A stretch of 9,569 nucleotides of DNA from the NCBI GenBank assembly GCA_003223995.1, contig QHYA01000058.1, positions 1-9,569 of the forward strand, written 5' to 3'. Positions 1-6,378 of this stretch are shown piece after piece (position 1 is the stretch's first letter; each line of letters begins with the position of its first letter). The position numbers were made by a program, and so were the translations under genes. The stretch comes from Acidobacteriota bacterium. Its GTDB lineage: Bacteria; Acidobacteriota; Polarisedimenticolia; QHYA01. Below the pieces are notes generated by a model. That model saw nothing but the letters and a program-made list of their open reading frames with translations, did no database searches and had not been told where the DNA came from.

Positions 1-12
1 CCGTTTCGATCT

Positions 13-46
13 CTTCCCCGAGCCCATCGAGGTTGGGTCGGGGAAG
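13..46. repeat. Perfect 9-bp inverted repeat (hairpin)
   Basis: CTTCCCCGA at 13-21 pairs exactly with TCGGGGAAG at 38-46. After one bulged G the stem can continue with CCC (23-25) against GGG (35-37), leaving a small loop. There is no T-run on either side, so it is not a classical intrinsic terminator on either strand. It may mark the 3' end of a gene lying left of the window, or be a structured regulatory element. Confidence 0.45.
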
Positions 47-92
47 CGCCGGCACGACGATTGAACCAACTGGAGGTCGCGGCCTTGCGCAC

Positions 93-110
93 TTCTTACG
101 TTTTTCTTAC
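93..110. repeat. Two exact 7-bp direct repeats at 11-bp spacing
   Basis: TTCTTAC occurs at 93-99 and again at 104-110, separated by 4 bases, so the repeats start exactly 11 bases apart, about one helical turn. The surrounding bases are richer in A/T than the rest of the window. Two 7-mers with a 4-base gap is the geometry bound by tandem OmpR/PhoB-family regulators. That link is only geometric, because the sequence itself is not a Pho box. It lies about 550 bases from the next gene start, so its target is unclear. Confidence 0.25.
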
Positions 111-186
111 ATGCGGGTAAACTTCGTCTAACCCCCCTCCCCTTTTTTCCCCGACTTTCCAACGTCAGACGCTCCACCAACGAGGC

Positions 187-260
187 AAGATCGCAGTGAC
201 CGGCGGCGCCGTCCTGGTCCATCGACATTGCTGTGAGTTGATTGAAACCGAAGGTGGGGT
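187..260 (-). pseudogene. Scrambled antisense relic of the LamG/FnIII secreted-protein gene
   Basis: Read on the minus strand, bases 222 to 187 spell MDQDGAAGHCDL and match the sense gene at 1534-1569 (MDQNGAAGHCDL) at 32 of 36 bases. Bases 260 to 233 spell the start of an Ig-like domain (TPPSVSIN) and match 2044-2071 at 24 of 28 bases. The two blocks are 10 bases apart here and in different frames, whereas in the intact gene they lie about 475 bases apart and in the opposite order. This fits a rearranged, decayed fragment of a paralogue inserted in inverted orientation. Nothing flanking it extends the match convincingly, and I see no transposase. Matches were counted by eye; the first is far beyond chance, the second weaker but adjacent. 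Confidence 0.55.
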
Positions 261-648
261 GGGAGGACTTTGTGACATCATCGTCGCTCTTTCCCACCAT
301 CCCCTTGCACCCCGACGGATCGAGGCCCGACCACGACCACAGGAGCGCGCCGGCAGCTTCCGGCAGGCTCCTCGCCAGCATTCTGTGGATAAGGCCGATC
401 GGTCCCAGGCATGTTCGTGAACTGCCGCCACGTCCAGAGCGAGGACGGTCTCCCGGTTACAGCATCGGCGGTTGACATTGCGGAGATGAGCATCGATTCG
501 ACTCTCCGGGGACAAGATCGAGAGGTTTCCCGGAGCAAATCAGCTCGAGAGAATGAGGCATGCTCTTTGCTCGTTCCCGCGCATCTCCCAAACGCACCCG
601 GAGCGGAGAGGCGCAGGGGGGAGCCGCGACTTCGCCCCGGCAAGGTCA

Positions 649-654
649 GAGGAG
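649..654 (+). promoter_or_regulatory. Ribosome binding site that fixes the start at 661
   Basis: GAGGAG ends 6 bases before the ATG at 661, ideal Shine-Dalgarno spacing. It favours 661 over the in-frame ATG at 553, which has only a weak GAGAGA upstream and would put a non-signal-like, Arg/Pro-rich extension of 36 residues in front of the export signal. Confidence 0.75.
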
Positions 655-660
655 CCGGAA

Positions 661-3255
661 ATGACCATGCCTTCTCGATCGAACAGATGGCCGCGCACCA
701 GGCACATCCTTTCGTTTCTGATGGTAATCCTTGCGACAGGCTCGACGGCGCTGGCCGGCTGGTCGCCTCCCGGGGGTTTCATCGAGAAAGCAACGGATAC
801 CAACGTCAGGCCGCCCCTGACACCACAGCAGATCCAGGCGCTGCTCCCGCTGCGGGGCCCATTCGTCTTCTCCGCTCCCTACCTGACGCAGGGGGTCCGG
901 ATCACGAACGCGACTGACTGCACGGGCGCGGGAGATTGCGTCATTCCGGTCGGCTACTCCTACTGGCGCAACATCAACAACCACACGGCCAGCAACACCA
1001 TGCTGATCTTCCTGGGCCTCGACAGGACCCGCGGGGGAACCGGCCCGACCCTGTTCGCATACGACAAGACGACAGAGCTCGTGACGAATCGCGGGGCGCT
1101 GTTCGACGCGGGGAGCAGGTTCGCCGACGCCACGGCGGAGGGGTGGTATTTCAGCGCCACGATGCCAACGACGATCTACCTCAACGACGGCTCGAAGATG
1201 CTCCGCTACGACGTGAACACGCGGCAGTTCCAGACAGTCTATGATGCGGCCTCTCAGTTCGGCGCCGACAAGTACATCTGGCAGATGCACTCCAGCAACG
1301 ACGACCGGATCCATTCGGCCACGCTGAGACAATCCTCCACCGACGAGATGCTCGGATGCCTCCTCTACAACGAGAACACCGCCCAGTTCTCCTACTTTCC
1401 CAAGAAGGGGGACTTCGACGAGTGCGCCGTGGACAAGAGCGGCCAGTGGCTCGTGATTCTGGACAACGTGGACCTCAAGTACGGCGAGGACAACCGCATC
1501 ATCAACTTGCAGACCGGCGAGGAGACCCTCTTGATGGACCAGAACGGGGCCGCGGGTCACTGCGATCTCGGCTATGGCTACATGGTCAACGAGGACGACT
1601 GGGCCTCCGTGCCTGGAGCGGAGAGGGTCTGGAAGTTCGGCCAGCCGCTGGTGCCGGGGCCCGGGCAAGGGGTCATCGCTTATCAGTTCACCGACTGGAG
1701 CGTGGGCGCCGGGCACATCTCCCACGAGAACGCGCAGGCCGGGGTCGCCCCCGAGCAGCAGTACGCCTGCTACAGCGACGCCACACGCTCCAACACCCCG
1801 CGCTCGAACGAGATCGCCTGCTACCGGCTGGACAGCTCGCTCGACGTGCTGGTCGTCGCCCCGGTGATGACGGACCTCGACGCGGCCGGCGGCGGCAGCG
1901 ATGACTACTCGAAGCGACCGAAGGGGAACCTCGACGTCACGGGCGATTACTTCATCTGGACAAGCAACATGTCCGCTGACCGGCTGGATGCGTTCCTCGT
2001 CAAGGTCCCCTCCCAGCTCCTGCTGAATCCGACCAGCGACTCGACTCCGCCTTCGGTTTCGATCACCTCACCGCACACCGGCGACACCGTGTCGGGCACG
2101 ATCCCCGTCACCGCGACGGCGACGGACAATGTCGGGGTCGTGGGCGTCCAGTTCAAGCTGGACGGCAACAACCTCGGCGCGGAGGACATGACGGCTCCCT
2201 ACGAGATCTCCTGGGACACGACGGCGGCCGCGGATGGATCCCACACTTTGACGGGCGTCGCTCGCGACGCCGCGGGCAACACCAGCGTCTCCGCCGCCGT
2301 GACCGTAACGGTGCGCAACAACGACACGACCCCTCCGGTCATCTCCGCCGTCGCCTCGTCCAACGTCACCTCGACCACGGCGAGGATCACCTGGACGACG
2401 AACGAGGGGAGCGACTCGCAGGTGGACTACGGGACGACGAGCGCGTACGGCTCTTCCTCTGCCCTGGACCCCACGCTGGTGACCTCACACTCCGAGGGGC
2501 TCTCGGGTCTCCAGCCCGGCACCCTCTACCACTACCGGGTCAAGTCGCGCGACGCCGCGGGGAACCTCGCCGTCTCGGACGATCACACCTTCATGACATC
2601 CAGCAGCCTCGACAGCGGGCGCGCCGGCCACTGGCGTCTGGACGAGACAAGCGGCTCGAGCGCTTCCGATTCCTCGGGCAACGGCAACGCCGGAACCCTT
2701 CTCAACGGTCCTGTGTGGACGGCGGGCAAGGTCGGCGGGGCGCTTTCCTTCGACGGCGTGAACGACTACCTCAGCGTTCCCCACCAAAGCAGCCTGAACG
2801 CGTATCCGCTGTCGGTGGCCTTGTGGGTGAAGACATCTTCTAGTGGCGCCACCAAGGGGATCCTGAACAAGTACCTGAACGGGTCCAAGAACGGATACAT
2901 GCTCTCCATCAAGAGCGGGCGGCTGAACGCCTCGTATTTCCGCAGCGCGTCGAGCTACGTCGGGGATTCCTCCGGCGCCGGGCTGAGCGCGGGGGCCATC
3001 AACGACGGCCAGTGGCATCAGGTCGTCTTGGTGGTGGACGCCTCGGGAGGCCGGCTTTATGTCGACGACGTGCTTCAGGCGTCGAAGGGATGGGTCGGAG
3101 CCGCGGGCCCGCCGACCTCGACCCAGGACGTCCGTTTCGCCCGGCACGTCAACGGCTCCCAGCCGTACATGCAGGGGCTGCTGGACGACGTGAGGATCTA
3201 CAGCCGCGCGTTGAGCACCGCGGAGATCGACGAGCTGTACCGTGGCTCGCCGTGA
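661..3255 (+). CDS. Exported modular protein: propeller-like domain, Ig-like, FnIII and LamG domains
   Basis: 864-residue secreted protein of unknown exact function. A signal peptide covers residues 1-32: basic n-region, hydrophobic core from about H15, and probable cleavage after ALA before GWSP. Residues about 33-455 form a domain rich in Trp, Tyr, Asp and Gly with recurring blade-like segments (such as LRYDVNTRQFQTVYD and NRIINLQTGEETLLMD), probably a beta-propeller of no family I can name. It contains several Cys and the segments GAAGHCDLGYGYM and KGNLDVTGDYFIWTSNMS. An Ig-like domain follows at about 462-552 (TPPSVSI start, DNVGV and DAAGN motifs), then a fibronectin type III domain at about 556-647 (TARITW, LQPGTLYHYRVKS), then a LamG/concanavalin-like domain at about 653-864 (HWRLDE, LSFDGVNDYLSVP, DGQWHQVVLVVD, LLDDVRIYSRALS). 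The C-terminal domains usually bind carbohydrate or surface partners. There is no PEP-CTERM, LPXTG or type IX tail. It stands alone on its strand, facing the polysaccharide cluster; a role as a secreted glycan-binding or processing protein is inferred. A scrambled piece of a paralogue lies upstream on the other strand. Confidence 0.9.
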   Translation: MTMPSRSNRWPRTRHILSFLMVILATGSTALAGWSPPGGFIEKATDTNVRPPLTPQQIQALLPLRGPFVFSAPYLTQGVRITNATDCTGAGDCVIPVGYSYWRNINNHTASNTMLIFLGLDRTRGGTGPTLFAYDKTTELVTNRGALFDAGSRFADATAEGWYFSATMPTTIYLNDGSKMLRYDVNTRQFQTVYDAASQFGADKYIWQMHSSNDDRIHSATLRQSSTDEMLGCLLYNENTAQFSYFPKKGDFDECAVDKSGQWLVILDNVDLKYGEDNRIINLQTGEETLLMDQNGAAGHCDLGYGYMVNEDDWASVPGAERVWKFGQPLVPGPGQGVIAYQFTDWSVGAGHISHENAQAGVAPEQQYACYSDATRSNTPRSNEIACYRLDSSLDVLVVAPVMTDLDAAGGGSDDYSKRPKGNLDVTGDYFIWTSNMSADRLDAFLVKVPSQLLLNPTSDSTPPSVSITSPHTGDTVSGTIPVTATATDNVGVVGVQFKLDGNNLGAEDMTAPYEISWDTTAAADGSHTLTGVARDAAGNTSVSAAVTVTVRNNDTTPPVISAVASSNVTSTTARITWTTNEGSDSQVDYGTTSAYGSSSALDPTLVTSHSEGLSGLQPGTLYHYRVKSRDAAGNLAVSDDHTFMTSSSLDSGRAGHWRLDETSGSSASDSSGNGNAGTLLNGPVWTAGKVGGALSFDGVNDYLSVPHQSSLNAYPLSVALWVKTSSSGATKGILNKYLNGSKNGYMLSIKSGRLNASYFRSASSYVGDSSGAGLSAGAINDGQWHQVVLVVDASGGRLYVDDVLQASKGWVGAAGPPTSTQDVRFARHVNGSQPYMQGLLDDVRIYSRALSTAEIDELYRGSP

Positions 3256-3318
3256 CCGGGTATCACCGGCTGCCACGCGCAGTCTTCCAGGGCGATATCG
3301 GCGGCGGCGGAAAGAACG

Positions 3319-3348
3319 CGGTCATCCCTCGAACCCCCCGGATGACCG
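3319..3348. terminator. Hairpin between convergent stop codons, probable terminator
   Basis: CGGTCATCC (3319-3327) pairs perfectly with GGATGACCG (3340-3348) around a 12-base loop. It sits between the plus-strand stop at 3255 and the minus-strand stop at 3352, where a shared terminator is expected. Read on the minus strand the stem is followed by CGTTCTTTCC, a modest T-rich tract. On the plus strand no T-run follows. It is best regarded as a weak intrinsic terminator of the minus-strand cluster, possibly also slowing transcription from the other side. Confidence 0.5.
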
Positions 3349-3351
3349 GGC

Positions 3352-4427
3352 TCACCGGCGCCCCGCCGAAAGCGGCGAGGATGGGGCGGGGCGATCGAAC
3401 CCCCCCGCCGTCCTCGCCGCTTCCTCAACAGGAACTCGTCCCGTCTCCCAGGCGGCGCTCGCGCGCCCACCTATGAACCGGAGGAATCCCGCAACGGTGG
3501 CAGCGTTCAGCAGGCAGAAGACATAGGGGACGGTGATCAGGGGGATCCTCCTCGGAGCGCCCCGAAGCGGCAGTCCCGCCGCGGCGGCTGCGTAGAAAAG
3601 GACCTGGCCGAGAAGAACGCCGGCGAACAAGGGAGAGCGCGCCAGAGCGATGCTCGTCCCGAGAAGGACCGTGAGAAAGAGGGGGCACGCCAGCCGCAGC
3701 GCCTTGTGGGATACCGTCTGCAGCCAGAGACGGTTCCGTCGGGGATCCAGCAGCCATCTCTCGCGAGCGAACAACTGAAAGTTCCCCGCGAGGGTCCGCG
3801 ACTTCCTCGCCAGCTCCTCTCCCGCCGTCGCGGCGGGACGGTCGTAGGCCCGCGCAAGAGGCTCGAGGATCACCCGATAACCCTTGCGGACGGCTCGAAC
3901 GGGAATCAGCACGTCGTCGAGGACCGTATCGGGCGGGATGGGCTCGAACAGATCACGCCGGACAGCGTAGATCGCCCCCGTCGTTCCCACGGTGGAATCG
4001 ACCAGGCTTTCGCTCCGCCTGATGAACTTGAGTCGGCCATCACGAAGATCTCTCCGCCGGCCAGCGCGGCGAGGTCATTGAGCGCGGCGGCCTTCCCGCG
4101 CCGGAGACGGAAGTCGAGGACGCGGACCCCTCGACCCTCGAACCCCCGCGCGTGCCTGGCGGTGCCGTCCGTGGAGCCGTCGGAGGCGACGAGTATCTCG
4201 ATCCGGTGCGGAGGGTAGTCGAGGGCCAGCAGGTTCTCGATACGCCCTGCTATCCTCGGGTCCTCGTCGTGGGCCACCAGCAGCACGCTCACGGAGGGCT
4301 CGATCCTCCGGCGAAGCGGCGGTGCCGGGCGCAGCCGCGCCCAGACGCGCATCAGCGCGGGGTAGCCAAGGTACACATAGAGAAGAAGGAAGGCCGACAC
4401 CCAGAACAGCAGTCGCGCGGCAACCAT
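3352..4427 (-). pseudogene. Family-2 glycosyltransferase, broken by an internal out-of-frame deletion
   Basis: Membrane-associated GT2 enzyme, normally about 380-410 residues, that would add a sugar to a cell-surface glycan. The 5' part (4427 to about 4032) starts with a membrane segment (about residues 5-26), then VSVLLVAHDE, the GT-A signature VASDGSTDGT (about 80-89), GKAAALND, and GGEIFVMAD at the expected metal/nucleotide-binding strand. Near 4029-4031 the frame changes. The other frame continues with KFIRRSES, VGTTGAIYAVRRDLF, a TVLDDVLIP motif, RKSRTLAGNFQL, and further membrane segments to the stop at 3352. The segment that should join the ADx strand to the GLYWRYE-like helix, about 40-50 residues, is missing. 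So this is a deletion plus frameshift, not a single-base error; as it stands the first frame ends after 173 residues. The start has a good AGGAAG (4436-4441) 8 bases upstream. It is last in the cluster, after a 225-base gap, and may have had its own promoter. A mis-assembly is the alternative. Confidence 0.8.
3372..3420. repeat. Strong GC hairpin inside the 3' end of the glycosyltransferase relic
   Basis: GCGGCGAGGA (3372-3381) pairs exactly with TCCTCGCCGC (3411-3420). The interior can pair further, G-runs at 3383-3391 against C-runs at 3401-3409 with two mismatches. It lies within the last 25 codons of the minus-strand frame, just before its stop. No T-run follows on the plus strand and only TTT on the minus strand. 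It could help stop convergent transcription or simply reflect GC-rich coding for the Arg/Pro-rich tail. Confidence 0.4.
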
Positions 4428-4652
4428 GGCGTTTGCTTCCTGATCGGGCGGGTCAGTGTGCTCTCACTGACGGTCCTTTACAGTGGGCCGGCCGGGCTCT
4501 TGGCTCCGAGGGTCGTTCGCGACGAAGCGGAGCGGCCCTCAGGGTGGGACGAGCAACGGACCGTCGCCCGCGCAGCAAGGAGTGAAGAGCGAGCGAGTGC
4601 GCCGAGCACGAGCGAGCGTGCCCGAGAGGGCCAAGAGCCCGTGACGGCCACG
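4428..4652 (-). other. Repeat-rich intergenic gap
   Basis: This 225-base gap is the longest inside the minus-strand cluster and I see no gene in it. It holds three kinds of structure. One is an 11-bp inverted repeat, GGGCTCTTGGC (4494-4504) with GCCAAGAGCCC (4630-4640), 125 bases apart. Another is a near-direct repeat, GAGCGAGCGAGTGC (4587-4600) with GAGCGAGCGTGC (4610-4621). The third is a small hairpin, GCACG (4606-4610) with CGTGC (4617-4621). The gap and the dyad at its far end suggest that the downstream glycosyltransferase was expressed at least partly independently of the genes before it. Confidence 0.5.
4452..4471. promoter_or_regulatory. Perfect 7-bp dyad upstream of the glycosyltransferase start, possible operator
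   Basis: GTCAGTG (4452-4458) and CACTGAC (4465-4471) are exact inverse complements around a 6-base centre, giving a 20-base palindromic site. It lies about 10 bases upstream of the Shine-Dalgarno site of the minus-strand glycosyltransferase. The size and symmetry suit a dimeric helix-turn-helix repressor, or a 5'-leader hairpin. A partial -10-like TGTAAA lies just upstream on the minus strand, but no -35 box is convincing. Which regulator would bind is not visible. Confidence 0.35.
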
Positions 4653-6296
4653 CTAGGACGGAAGCCTCGGCTCTCCCAGGGCGGAGAGGATCGCTTCCGG
4701 ATCGGCGCCTGGGTCCCGCCCGTCGGTCCCCTTCCCCCGCAAAGGGCTCGACGCAGCGAGACGCCAGCCGCCGCGATCGAAAGGAACGAGGCCGGCGGAG
4801 TCGGCCGAGGAGGGAAAGAAGTTTCCCGCGGGATAGAGCCCCGCACGCCCTCCCACGATCACGTTCCCGCGGACGACGCTGCCCGGGAAGTACTGCGCGA
4901 GAGCGGGCCTTCCCGTTCCGGCGCCGGTGCCGGCAATGCCGTACTCGTTGTGCGGGGCGATGTTGTCGCGAAAGACGAAGCCCGTGTGGGCGGCCCCCTC
5001 CGCCATGATGATGCTGCCGGTCTGAAAGGCGGTGTTGTGCTCGATGATGACGTCGGCGGTTCCGTTGAGGATCTGGACGAGGATCCCCTTGCCGCCCCAG
5101 CGCGCCCCCCCGACATCGTAGAAGAGATTGCCGCTGATCAGGACACGCCGAGTCTGTTCGCTCGTCCCTCCCACGTCGTCCCGCCCGAGGATGTTGACTC
5201 CCGAGGCGGCGTGGCGAACGAGGTTGTTTGCGAAGGTCACGTCCTCGACCACCGACCAGGGAGCGCCGCCGTCCTGATTGCGGACCGTGAACAGGATGGC
5301 GAAGCCGCCCTGGGCGGCAGCCCAGTTGTTCTCGAAGAGATTCCCCTTCACGCGCACCCTGCGGGCGTTCTTCAGCTCGAAGAGGTTCTTGACCGTCCAG
5401 GCCGTTCCCTCGAAGCCGGGCTCCCCGGGCTTCCACGACAGCGGCTTCGTGAAATGGTTCCGGAGAATCTCGATGTCGGAGGGAACGAGGTCGGGAATGG
5501 CGGGATCGGCACCGCCGAACATGACGTTCTCTCCCGCCGCTTCCAGATGGCTGTTCATGATCGCGAACGGCCCGTCGCCGTTCCAGGAAGCAATAGCCTG
5601 CGAATCGGCCCCAGCCTCCTTGAAGTCGGACAGCCACGAGTCCACGACGGCCGTGTTCCGGGAGTTCATGGCGATCCCGCGCCGGGCTCCTCTTTTCGGA
5701 TCGCCGTGCAGCCAGCATCGGTCGAAGACGATATGGTGCGGCAGGGCTTCGAGGGTTCTTTCGGAGGCGCCGAGCAGCACCAGGTTGACGAGAAACGCGC
5801 CTTCCTTGGGCCGGATCTCGAGTCCGACGAAGCGGTAGTGGTGCGCCCCTTCCTCCGCGACGATCACCGAATCCGACGCAGCCACGAGCTTCGGCATCGC
5901 CGGCGCGCGCGACGGGTCGATCCGAGTTCCCGGCGGCGGCAGCGCTCTTTCTGGAGCGTCCGTCTTCACCACGATCCATGCCGCCCCCGACTTGCGGGGC
6001 AGCTTGAACGGCCCCTCGAAGCTCGCCCCGGCCTGCAGCGCGATCTGGTCTCCCGGGGCCGCCGCGCGGAGGGCGGCCTTCAAATCGCCCCCAGCCGGCA
6101 CGCGGATCGTGCGGCCCGCGGCGGGGCGGACCTGCACCGCTTCCACCGACTCCCGCGGCGGGGCGGGGGCCGTGCCTGAACCGGAATTCGTCCCGAGGGC
6201 CGAGCCGCCCCCACGTAATAGGCCTGTGGGCGGCTCCGCCCCCCGGGCCAGGCCGAGCGCGACAGCGAGCAACATGATGGCCAGGATCGCTCTCAT
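4653..6296 (-). CDS. Exported right-handed parallel beta-helix protein, copy 1
   Basis: 547-residue exported protein of the pectate-lyase-like beta-helix fold, a fold used by polysaccharide lyases, epimerases and glycan-binding proteins. Signal peptide at residues 1-19 (MRAILAIMLLAVALGLARG, then AEP); a Gly/Ser/Pro/Ala linker with GGSALG and SGSG runs to about residue 57. The helix begins near GRTIRVPAGGDL. Coils are marked by regularly spaced N-x-F/N-x-V turns: EILRNHF, VKGNLFENNW, FANNLVRH, ISGNLFYDV, IEHNTAF, FRDNIAPHN. The best conserved stretch is about 297-373 around TVKNLFELKNARRV and FAILFTVRN. The C-terminus has the family-like tail SSPLRGKGTDGRDPGAD. I cannot assign catalytic residues or a substrate. 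It is a tandem paralogue of the gene upstream, starting 82 bases after it. The Shine-Dalgarno-like AGAAGG directly abuts the ATG, which is unusually close; the start is kept because it gives a clean signal peptide and the same MRA beginning as the paralogue. Activity on the glycan made by this cluster is inferred. Confidence 0.88.
   Translation of the reverse strand: MRAILAIMLLAVALGLARGAEPPTGLLRGGGSALGTNSGSGTAPAPPRESVEAVQVRPAAGRTIRVPAGGDLKAALRAAAPGDQIALQAGASFEGPFKLPRKSGAAWIVVKTDAPERALPPPGTRIDPSRAPAMPKLVAASDSVIVAEEGAHHYRFVGLEIRPKEGAFLVNLVLLGASERTLEALPHHIVFDRCWLHGDPKRGARRGIAMNSRNTAVVDSWLSDFKEAGADSQAIASWNGDGPFAIMNSHLEAAGENVMFGGADPAIPDLVPSDIEILRNHFTKPLSWKPGEPGFEGTAWTVKNLFELKNARRVRVKGNLFENNWAAAQGGFAILFTVRNQDGGAPWSVVEDVTFANNLVRHAASGVNILGRDDVGGTSEQTRRVLISGNLFYDVGGARWGGKGILVQILNGTADVIIEHNTAFQTGSIIMAEGAAHTGFVFRDNIAPHNEYGIAGTGAGTGRPALAQYFPGSVVRGNVIVGGRAGLYPAGNFFPSSADSAGLVPFDRGGWRLAASSPLRGKGTDGRDPGADPEAILSALGEPRLPS
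6174..6271. repeat. N-terminal coding blocks almost identical to the paralogue at 7906-8003
   Basis: Bases 6174-6206 match 7906-7938 at 31 of 33 positions and bases 6231-6271 match 7963-8003 at 37 of 41, counted by eye. The blocks encode the end of the signal peptide and the start of the flexible linker in the two beta-helix genes. They flank a short block that differs clearly between copies. Signal peptides and linkers normally diverge faster than folded cores, so this is either recent conversion or selection on these bases. Confidence 0.6.
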
Positions 6297-6310
6297 CCTT
6301 CTACCCGCAT

Positions 6311-6351
6311 CGGCTCGATGCCGCGCCCCGCCCCGGCGGGGGTGCGAGCCG
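6311..6351 (-). repeat. Hairpin in the leader between the two beta-helix genes
   Basis: CGGCTCG (6311-6317) pairs exactly with CGAGCCG (6345-6351), and C/G runs inside (6326-6342) can form a nested stem. It occupies the middle of the 82-base spacer and, on the minus strand, ends about 15 bases before the start codon of copy 1. There is no T-run, so it is not an obvious terminator. Its position suits mRNA stabilisation or tuning of translation of the second copy. Confidence 0.4.
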
Positions 6352-6378
6352 CAGAGAAGGAGCGCCGAGCCATGGAAA

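Larger units (their letters stand above)
1..660. other. Intergenic stretch without a convincing gene
   Basis: No reading frame here looks like a protein on either strand; the open frames are short, compositionally odd and overlap each other. What can be seen is a hairpin near the left edge, an AT-richer patch around 91-155 with a 7-bp direct repeat, a pyrimidine-rich tract (about 131-160), and a minus-strand relic of the neighbouring secreted-protein gene at 187-260. A TTGACA hexamer sits at 472-477, but no good -10 box lies 16-18 bases downstream, so a promoter for the gene at 661 is not called. A minus-strand frame is open from about 456 to the window edge, yet it resembles no protein I recognise. 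Confidence 0.6.

Noticed and set aside
1..456. Minus-strand frame open from about 456 to the window edge as an unlisted partial gene
   Set aside because: Resembles no known protein, has a Lys/Arg-rich end over the AT-rich patch, and its only matched block is the 12-residue relic of the neighbouring gene.
472..500. TTGACA hexamer as a sigma-70 promoter
   Set aside because: No acceptable -10 hexamer at 16-18 bases; the best alternative matches only two of six consensus bases.
553..660. Upstream in-frame start at 553 for the LamG protein
   Set aside because: Weak ribosome binding site and an unlikely N-terminal extension ahead of a clear signal peptide; 661 has GAGGAG at ideal spacing.
4152..6179. 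Long plus-strand open frame of 675 codons opposite the beta-helix gene
   Set aside because: Antisense shadow of GC-rich coding sequence; composition is Arg/Asp/Val/Gly-rich with no recognisable domain. A similar 639-codon frame at 5992-7911 is rejected for the same reason.
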